Origin: Symsagittifera roscoffensis | Taxonomy: Eukaryota > Xenacoelomorpha > Acoela > Convolutidae | Reading direction: 5' to 3' | Assembly: GCF_963678635.1 (NCBI RefSeq) | Contig: NC_087062.1 | Span: forward strand, 38,032,518 to 38,096,517 | Length of the DNA: 64,000 nt | In this document: positions 55,970 to 64,000 of the stretch, piece by piece | Position numbering within the stretch: position 1 is the first letter of the stretch | Layout of the letters: each line of letters starts with the position of its first letter | Position numbers and translations under genes: made by a program | The notes under the pieces: model-generated | What the model saw: only the letters and a program-made list of their open reading frames with translations | Databases searched by the model: none | What the model was told of the DNA's origin: nothing

Positions 55970-57880
55970 GTAGAGTGGTCCCTTTAAAATAACCAGATTT
56001 CTTTAATTTGAGACATTTAGAGCTATAAAAATCGTTTACTAATTAATTGTGAGCTAGCTATTCAGAAAGATGCAGCATCATATATTCAAACAAAAAAACT
56101 GCCCTCATGGTTTGATTTCATCTTCGACTCATCTCAAGTGCTGCCCTCATGAGTTTACTCGAATCGGAATCTTTTAAATCATTATTTGGAATTGACGAGT
56201 TCCCAAAAACTGTCGAGTGTCTGGGATAGATGGCAATATGCCAAATGGCGATATGCACTGCGTTGTGTTTCTAAAACACAATTTATTCGGTGTTATGTTT
56301 CAAAACCAGTATTTGGAATTGATGACCAATACTTACCAATACTTACCTATTTCGGCAATGCGCTGTGCGTTGTTTTTCCAAACACTCTAAATCTAATTAC
56401 TAAAAATACTGATTTACCGATTTAGTTAACCAATGTCTTGAGATTTGTTTGTGGATTCCGCGTTTAAATTCCGCATTTTGAATTCCGTATGCAATAGATA
56501 AGAATTTTATCACTAGCTTTTAATATTCGTATGCAAGCAATAGTCGTATGTTGTTTTTGTGATGGGACGCATGCTCGTACTACGTTTTTCTCGACAAAAT
56601 TTACGTTACAGGTATTTGTACGCGAAGTCCACGGAAATGTTGTGAGTGGAATCCACTTAGTTTTTGAAACACGTTTAAAGATTTGTCTATGGAATCCAGG
56701 AAGATACAGACACAAAATTGTGCGCCTATCCATAGCACAGATTGGCCTCGTAATAGTTTGAAATAAATTCCTGAAAGTAGCAGAAAAAAATTGTCAAAGA
56801 AAAAAAAAGTTTTGTAATTGTTTTGTTTTTCTTCTTTCACTGGTTTTTTCCGTGTTTAGACGTTTCAGAGGGGAAAATTTCAGACAAAATCATTTTGAGA
56901 TTTTCAGCTAAAATATAACAGTTACTTTAGCCAATATAAAACTGAGACATTTCAGCCAACTTCAGTTTGAGAAGACTGTACTGCTAGGGCAAGTTACAAC
57001 TTTTACACTGAAACAGTACTGATTTTTGCTGGCAGACCGATCCGGGTAAGCAATGAGATATTGATATCCGGCTTTATCATTTGTTCGTACTATGTTTGTT
57101 TCGACAAAATTTACGTTACAGGTATTTGTACGCGGAGTCCACGGAAGTTTTGAAATTTTTTTGATGCTCTAATTTAAACAGACATCCAGCAAAACGCAAA
57201 AATTTCCGTTCGTATTTTTCTCGATAACCATGGAATATTGTTTGCAGCGCTGTTAATTCTGCCAAAATTGATGACTGAGATCATATTATTATGGTGTATC
57301 TCTTGGCATTGTAGAAATGATGTAGTGAGATTTTTTTGAGGTCTGTTTGGGCTACTTGTATTTTTTTATTGAAATACTAGCCCAAATATTCTTTATAGTG
57401 GCCGGCACAGTAGTTTCAAAAATATTTTTCAATTTATGAGAGAATTATTAACCGTTCAATAAAGAAGGTTCATTAAGGACCGGTGTTGAAGCAGGGTTAA
57501 TCTGAACAAGTAAAGGTGGTTGTCATTGATATATCATGCTCATTTCTATCGACTATCTTCGCGATATGATTAAAAAGCTATGGCAATAAACCATTTAAAT
57601 TGAACTCTCAAAGCTGAAACACCGATTTTTTGGAAATATTATTTTCGAAAATATGTTGATTTGTATTTTGAATTGTCAAGGTAGACCAAGTTATTGTTTT
57701 TCTGAAACCAAGAAAAACATAAGCTTTAGTGCCGTGCTCCGCGAATGCAGAATTATAGGGCTCGATATTCCGTACTTCCTGTTTACAATTCAATAATTGC
57801 AGTCCACATGTTTCTTTCGCTAGGCTCATCACTTTAGTCGCAAAAACTGTTTTTTTTTCTTCGCGAAATGGATTTGTTTT
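55970..57880. other. No recognisable gene
   Basis: Short frames on both strands lack family resemblance. The block TCGACAAAATTTACGTTACAG with GTATTTGTACGCG occurs near 56590 and again near 57110, in two pieces, so it is a short dispersed duplicate. Confidence 0.35.
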
Positions 57881-57889
57881 TTAATCATG

Positions 57890-58900
57890 ACTGCACCTCT
57901 TATTGGCCACACGACCTGGTTTTTGTTCCGACTTTCGAAGAAGATAACAAAATGATTTTGCTCGGGGTGGTTTTTTTTTTCTCCAGACCATTAACTAGCC
58001 CTCTTTGACAAAAATTTATCATCAAACAAGTATATATGTGCTTTACCTCAAAATTTAAACAATATCTCACAAGTGATCATTTTTTGTTGAGTTATGGGGA
58101 TGTAAAAGTTGTGGCCTATATAAACACCTCTGTTGGCGATTGGCGTACCCATTTCTTTGCTTCAATTTTTAAATTTAGTTCTTTATTTGAAAGTCAAAGC
58201 CCTCATTCAATTTTACCCTTAAGCAATTACCCAACCCAATTCTTTAAATTGCAAAATGCTAGCATTTGTAATTTGGATTACTATTTGAGCAGATATTTTA
58301 CACATATATGTAGGAGCATATGTTTTGATTGCAAAAGAAAACATCTCTAGGCAGTGCAAAATGGAATGTTGTGATTACAAACCTATCTTTGGGCAACGAA
58401 AAGCGAAACTTTGCAAAATCAACAGACCCGTTAAAGAATACCACCAACAGGAAAAACAAAAAAAGACACTAGCAATAAGTATCTGCAGAGAAGTTGCAGA
58501 ATTTCAGAACAAACTGAAATAGAAAAATAGCAGATTTGAAATGAACATTTGAAAGTTCGCATAATTTTGACATCTCTCATTTGAAGATTCAAATTTTTAT
58601 TATTTAATTATTTTATAATTGTAATGTTTTATCACGTTTTATTTCAAGTTGGTTGATAAGGATAGGCAATTATAAGTTGACTTAAAGTAAGTTCCTTTTA
58701 TTGTTTTATCAGAACGCTCGGTTAAATTTTCTAAGCCGACAAACTTTTTGAAAATATGTTTTTTCCTCCGTTTTTATTGTATCCTCTGAATTAAAATATC
58801 GGCTGTAAAGTCTGTTGACGCTGAGACAACTTTGAGTGACAAGCCGTAATAGCTTATTTCATCCAATTAACGCGCTAATAACATGAAATTTGAATTGAAG
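57890..58900. repeat. Interspersed repeat family member
   Basis: TTCCGACTTTCGAAGAAG, GCTCGGGGTGG, CAGACCATTAACTAGCC and GTGATCATTTTTTGTTGAG correspond to 31607-31800. CCAATTAACGCGCTAATAAC near 58870 may be the opposite end. The 65-codon and 104-codon frames inside are unsupported. Confidence 0.5.
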
Positions 58901-59478
58901 TGTACTTTTCGGACTAAGTAATACTTTGCTATACAGTGCTGATTTAAATAAACCGGACACTACCAACAAATTTGAAATTTCAAACGCGTTTTCTCTCAAA
59001 TTGGGTTAAGATTACACAAAAAAGGAAAGGGTTAAAATTTGCTTAGATTTTCATCAAAACTATTATGAGGAAATTTGCTCCCTAAAATTTATAACCCTTT
59101 TTTTTAAATCAAGAACTACGTTAGAACTACCAAATTAGTTGATAAGAAAATTATATCAAAAAAATCTCTCACATAACCGAACAAGTTCTAGAACATTAAA
59201 TTTTCCAAAAGCTTGCGTAGGATGTTTGAATTTGTTTTTAGCCAACGTAAAAGACGTAAAATGTTTTTTTGATAACGTTCTGGCTCTCAGCCAAAACTGT
59301 ATTCTCTTATACGATTTTTATCTCTAGTTTTTTTTCTGTTGCATTTCTAAAATAGTTTAGTTCTCCTCTTTTTTTCTAATCTTAACCCAAAATGAGAAAA
59401 ATGCATTTGATATTTCAAACTTTTTTTAGTTTCATCACGATATTCCAATCAGCACTGTTTACAAAAATATGCTTTATT
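58901..59478. other. No gene; AT-rich
   Basis: Frames of about 60 codons only. GGATTTTCATC and T-tracts; nothing recognised. Confidence 0.3.
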
Positions 59479-60432
59479 TACCCGCATCCAGTTTCAAGCG
59501 CTAATAATCGATTATATTACAATTTTAGTAAGAGTCCCACTAAAATTGAGAAACAGTCGATTTTAATCAAATCATAATCGATAATAATCTCTTTTTTTAA
59601 AATCAAATTATAATTAATTATAATCCGTTACAATCAATTATAATCGATTATTTGTTCGTCTTTTTTTTCGATACAATTATAATCGATTGTAATTGATTAT
59701 AATCCATTATGATTCAAAATTTCTATTTCATTAGTTTTGCACAAAAATCCATTATTATCGATTATAATTGATTATAATCCCTTTTATTTGTCCATTTTTG
59801 TCTTCGAAGTTGCATCTAAATTGCTTATATTTTATGCTTTTTGTGGACATTGGTTTCTATAAAAAATGAGAAAAATATTTTAAAAGTTTTCCAATTGATT
59901 CAAAATTATAAGTTTTTTTTTCATTTCTTCCCCATTAGGGTTGTTTTGTGATGCATATTTTAAACTCTTAAACGCTTCTTTAAACACCAAAACATCAGCA
60001 AATTGATTTAATTTCATGATTCGGAAAATTTATTTTTCATCTACCACGAGAACTTTTCCATTCAGATGAAAGAATCTCTATGAAACTTTTGTTTCGTGGT
60101 AAAACGTTGTGTTCAGATGAAGAACCAAAGTCTTCAAGAGATCTCTTTTTTAGAGAATTTCTTAATGACACAAAAATAATAACCCATAATTCGAATATAA
60201 GAAAATTTGGGCAAAATAAGAGATTATAATCGATTATAATCGATTATAATTGATTTTAAGGGTTTTTAGTAAGAACTATAATCAATTATAATCATTTATA
60301 ATCGATTATAAGAGATTATAATTTCTCGGAAAATATCACGATTATAATCAATTATAATTCCCTTAAAGACTTAATTTTGGTAATTATAATCGATTATAAT
60401 TGTCAAAAAATCATCATAATAATCCAATAATA
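59479..60432 (+). mobile_element. Palindrome-rich TIR element, copy 1, right end lost
   Basis: Starts TACCCGCATCCAGTTTCAAG. Many ATTATAATCGATTATAAT-like palindromes occupy both ends (59560-59790 and 60220-60410). Matches the reverse complement of 60676-61645, but stops about 30 bp short of the expected right terminus. No transposase frame. Confidence 0.75.
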
Positions 60433-60675
60433 AAGTCAATCGAGTCGGTTTTTAATTTGAACGATCAGAGCTGAGTTTTGCATTCATATATGTTCTGATA
60501 AAATAGTTCGTCACACAGTGTCTTGTACCTCTACTTAGCGGCGTCACTCAACTCAAACACTCACACTTCGTTTCCTTTTTGTCTGCGCGAACCGCAATAA
60601 GCATATATGGCTCGCTATTCCGATTTGCTGTCATTTTAGAACAGACTGCTCATCTCAGTCGAAAAATGTTTTTCC
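60433..60675. other. Spacer between the inverted TIR elements
   Basis: GC-richer unique sequence with no ORF. Contains CTTCGTTTCCTTTTTGTC and GCATATATGGC; nothing recognised. Confidence 0.35.
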
Positions 60676-61645
60676 TACCCGCATCCAAGTTTAGGCGTAA
60701 GTAATTGATTATAATGGATTATTATGATGTTTTTTTGACAATTATAACTGATTATAATTACCAAAATTAGGTGTTTAAAGGATTTATAATTGATTATAAT
60801 CGTGATATTTTCCAAAAGATTAGAGTCTCTTATAATCGATTATAATTGATTATAGTTCTTACAAAAACCCCTCTTATAAAAACTCTTATAAAAACTCTTA
60901 TAATCTCTTATTTTGCCGAAATTTTGTCCATTCAAAACTATATTCGAATTTATCTTATGGGTTATTATTTTTGTGTCAATAAGAAAATCTCTAAAAGAGA
61001 GATCTCTTGAACATTTTGGTTCATCTGAACACAAAGTTTTACCACGAAACAAAAGATCCTTCATATGATTGGAAAGGTTCCCGCGGTAGATGAAAAGTAA
61101 ATCTTTCATATCAATCATGTAACTAAATCAATTTGCTGATGTTTTGGTGGTTAAAAAAGCTTAAAATATGCATCACAAAACAACTCTAATGAGCAAAAAA
61201 TAAAAAAAAACCTTATAAATTTGAACTGATTAGAAAACTTTTTAAAAATTTGTCTCATTTTTCATAGGAACCAACGTCTACAAAAAGCTTAAATATAAGC
61301 AATTTAGATACAACTTCGAAGACAAAAATGGACAAATAAAAGGGATTATAATCAATTATAATCGATTATAATGGATTTTTGTGCAAAACTAAAGAAATAG
61401 AAATTTGAATAAAAATAATGGATTATAATCAATTATAATCGATTATAATTGTATCAAAAAATAGACGAATAAATAACCGATTATAATCGATTATAATGGA
61501 TTATAACTAATTATAATTTGATTCAAAAAAGAGAGATTATAATCGATTATTAATTGATTAAAATCGATTGTTTCACAATTTTAGTAAAACTGGTACTAAA
61601 ATCGTAATATAATCAATTATTAACGCTTGAAACTGGATGCGGGTA
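60676..61645 (-). mobile_element. Palindrome-rich TIR element, copy 2, 970 bp, both ends present
   Basis: The left end TACCCGCATCCAAGTTTAGG and right end CTTGAAACTGGATGCGGGTA are inverted repeats. The flanks TTTTCC (left) and TTTTCC (right, two bases out) may be a target duplication. Opposite orientation to copy 1, so the two make a near-1-kb hairpin-forming pair. Confidence 0.8.
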
Positions 61646-61729
61646 AGTTTTCCAGCACATGAAAATTAATCAACCCAAACATTTTGAAAGATTTTCAATC
61701 TGTTAACTCCTTGCGTTCTGTTTTTATCT

Positions 61730-62090
61730 TATATTGTGTCGCAAAAATGCTTTCTTAAATGGCACAGCCAGTCTTTTCTTTAGTTACAAGGTCACTGTTT
61801 TCTTAAGCCATGCAGTTATTTTTGTCTTAAATCGCGCCGCCAGACTTCACTTATGTTGCGGCGTCAGGTTTTTCCTAAACCGCGTCGTCAGTTTTGTCTA
61901 GAGTCGTGCCGCCAAAATATTTTTTGATTCGCGCCATCAATTTTTTAAGCATCGCTTCAAGTATCTTTTTAAATCCGCGCAGCCAGTTTTTCTTAAGTCG
62001 CGGGAAAAAAGGCGCGCGACTTAGACAAAAAAAGGCGCGCGACTTAGGAAAAAAAGGCGGCGCAAAAAAAGACCGGCAATCGCGACGTCA
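61730..62090. repeat. Minisatellite of a CTTAAATCGCGCCGCCAG unit with a polarity switch
   Basis: Units like TTTCTTAAGTCGCG or TTTTTCCTAAACCGCGTCGTCAG repeat about ten times at 25-45 bp, C/T-rich on the plus strand up to 62000. From 62010 the same unit appears reversed (GGCGCGCGACTTAGACAAAA, GGCGCGCGACTTAGGAAAAA). Confidence 0.7.
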
Positions 62091-62099
62091 GTAAATTTG

Positions 62100-63113
62100 A
62101 AAAACAAAAAATCATTTGAATCTCATAGATTCTTTCATGACTATGATTTTAATCGAACCAGATGTCTCCTCTTTCTTATATCGCCATTATCCAAGTATTT
62201 GGTTTCGATTTATGTTTATCTTCAAAACAGTTTCTAACCCTGATTTTGTTCTAGGATGTAGCAATTGGGCAAGCCTTGTGATAGTGCTTTAGATGAATAG
62301 AGATCGGTAATATTCAATTGATTAAACAAGCTGAATAATTTAGAGGTTTTGTATCGTTTACTAGCATCATTTTCTCGCTGCAGGCACAAGCCAAAACCCT
62401 TTCGAGATCTTTCCTATTATTTAGAGAAATATTTCTCACAACAAAACGTTCAGCTCCACTGTCGTGGTACAAACAGAGAAACAGGTAAAAACTATTCCCC
62501 CCCATTAATTTGAAACGATGATAACTGCTTAGATTTTTCTGGACATAGATGACTGGAATTGCCTTTGAAAACCTGTGATTAACACATGGTCCGCCTAGCC
62601 CGATCTAACGAACAAGCAGTACATGCGTGTGCCAGTACGCAGTATATAAGCCTACCTGAATCTGGTTGAGTCATGAAGTGGGTATAAACTTGCTTTTTCA
62701 AGCATAGGGATTGGATAAAATTCATCCGATCAGTTTATATGATCCGATTATCAATCTTGAAGGCGTCAAAACTTCACTATCGGATTTGCATTAAAGTTTT
62801 TCAGCGTCAATCACCGAGAAGAAGTGATTGAAAGAAAATGTTAAGCCAGACGAGCGACTGCATGTGAGTTTCAAGCAGAGGTATGTTATTTCTTGCAGCA
62901 AACGAATGACGTTTTGGATTTTCCCCGAGCGGTTTTGAGAGTAAAATCAACACTTGAATGTCAAACAGTGAGTTTAATAAGAAGTCAACTCAAATTTTCC
63001 GAGATATATCTTCACTTTTCCTAAGGAAAATGCACGGAGTTGACGAACTTCTTTGACTACCCTAATTGTCCATTGAGTGGAAATTCGAATCTATGTGAGT
63101 TAGGACCGAAGTG
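62100..63113. other. No recognisable gene
   Basis: The minus frame at 62505-62314 is isolated. A GCAGTATATAAGCC block at 62640 looks TATA-like, but no gene follows. Confidence 0.3.
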
Positions 63114-63504
63114 TAACTCATAGAGTAATTTCGGATAGGGTACACCGTCTGCTCGTCACGCTATCTTATTTTCGGCCGGATAGATTCGTGCAACTTCTTA
63201 GTCTAATACCGATCCTAATCTTACTCTTATACTATCTAGTCTCAGGTTGTTTAACTAGTCTCTGCTAGGCTCAATAGATCTAGGGTATACTGGTTTATTG
63301 CGGCTGCTGAAGTGCTCGGGAGAGTCCAACTAATTTCTAAGTTAAATTCAAATCTCTCTGGTGCTGAAATTACAAGTAACTTCAGCACTTACAAATAAGT
63401 GGGTTGTTAGTTAGATGGATCATGATTGGTTAATATTAAATACTTTACATTGGTAAAACATTTAATTTATCCAATCATAAAATGTAGTTTAGATCAGGTT
63501 CCAC
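63114..63504 (+). repeat. 391-bp LTR-like repeat, copy 2
   Basis: About 95% identical to 42405-42795, same orientation. Here it is preceded by TG (TGTAACTCATAG) and followed by a tract ending TTTTACA (63521), so a TG...CA LTR of about 410 bp is possible. Confidence 0.75.
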
Positions 63505-63521
63505 CCATCCGGGTTTTACAG

Positions 63522-64000
63522 AGTTTTTTAGAATAGTTCTTCTGCAATTCGAAGGATGGATGATGGACGTTTGTTTTTGGCGAACATCATAATTTTCTTC
63601 CGTTTCCTCTTTTGTTAGGGAAGTTCCAGGAAGCTGGAGTTACAGACATAAGACGTTGTGTCTTCTAGTGACAACGACTACGTCTTTGCAACAAACTCAA
63701 ATCTGATTTCAGAATGGTTTGCTATGTCAGGTTTTTCTGTTCTGCGTGGAGAACTTCTTTTGTGTATGATCTAGTTTGGGAATGGCGTGGAGATTGTGCG
63801 TGGAGGGGATGCCTGGTTACTCGGATCTGTACGTATACTTGAACATCGAGGTGGTCATTGGTCTAGTTCAATGAAGTCCTTTTCTGCGAGGTCAAGTCGT
63901 ACTCTAAATCCTTTGAGTTGTGATTGTGAGCGGCATATCGATTGTAGTTGGTCATTCTCTCTCGAGTGTAGTGGGGTCGTCTTGTCTTTTGATGTTCGTC
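63522..64000. other. Unassigned, GC-richer sequence at the right edge
   Basis: If 63113-63521 is an LTR, this could be internal retroelement sequence. No clear primer-binding site follows, and no frame beyond about 40 codons on either strand is recognised. Confidence 0.3.

Noticed and set aside
59479-61645. Regularly recurring TATAATCGATTATA as a CRISPR-like array
   Set aside because: Spacing is irregular, there are no unique equal-length spacers, and the motif is a feature of a eukaryotic TIR element.

Overview
The window reads as an AT-rich nuclear locus of an invertebrate animal. Coding sequence is split by GT-AG introns, there is a paraoxonase-type gene, and most of the DNA is retrotransposons, terminal-inverted-repeat elements, minisatellites and diverged interspersed repeats. 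No rRNA, tRNA, operon structure or CRISPR array is visible. The species cannot be fixed from sequence alone.

1-15 kb is a nest of retroelements. A 500-codon reading frame runs off the left edge on the minus strand (Gag-like, 1-1500), preceded by a long leader full of GGAGGGT motifs. A diverged inverted copy of that leader lies at 12080-14450. Between the two sit two head-to-tail Penelope-like elements (PLEs) on the minus strand. The better copy (5500-8075) encodes an unrecognised N-terminal domain joined in frame, through a 101-bp intron, to a reverse transcriptase that carries a PHD-type zinc finger between RT motifs B and C. The older copy (8690-11545) is riddled with stops but keeps the intron borders, the insert and a GIY-YIG endonuclease remnant that the better copy lacks.

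15-21 kb holds broken Ty3/gypsy pieces on both strands (integrase at 15290-15870 plus, RT-like remnant at 18950-19930 minus) and sequence with no recognisable gene. 21.4-28 kb is a nearly complete but dead Ty3/gypsy element on the minus strand with LTRs, primer-binding site, polypurine tract, Gag zinc knuckles, protease, RT, RNase H, integrase and a tail.

28-31.3 kb, minus strand: an unrecognised frame with one internal TAG, then a three-exon paraoxonase (PON)-like gene with its calcium ligands preserved.

31.5-41 kb is a 4-kb tandem duplication made of one interspersed repeat family whose members carry a small hairpin. 41-46 kb adds hAT-like fragments, an LTR-like 391-bp repeat and a 1.8-kb TIR element with a G-rich minisatellite.

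45.5-54 kb, plus strand: a multi-exon gene for a large protein with a nuclease-like segment, a superfamily-1 helicase core related to the UvrD/Schlafen type and C-terminal ankyrin repeats. Its introns are full of repeats, and one exon junction does not keep frame with the simplest splice sites. 54-64 kb contains minisatellites, an inverted pair of palindrome-rich TIR elements and a second copy of the 391-bp LTR-like repeat, with no recognised gene.
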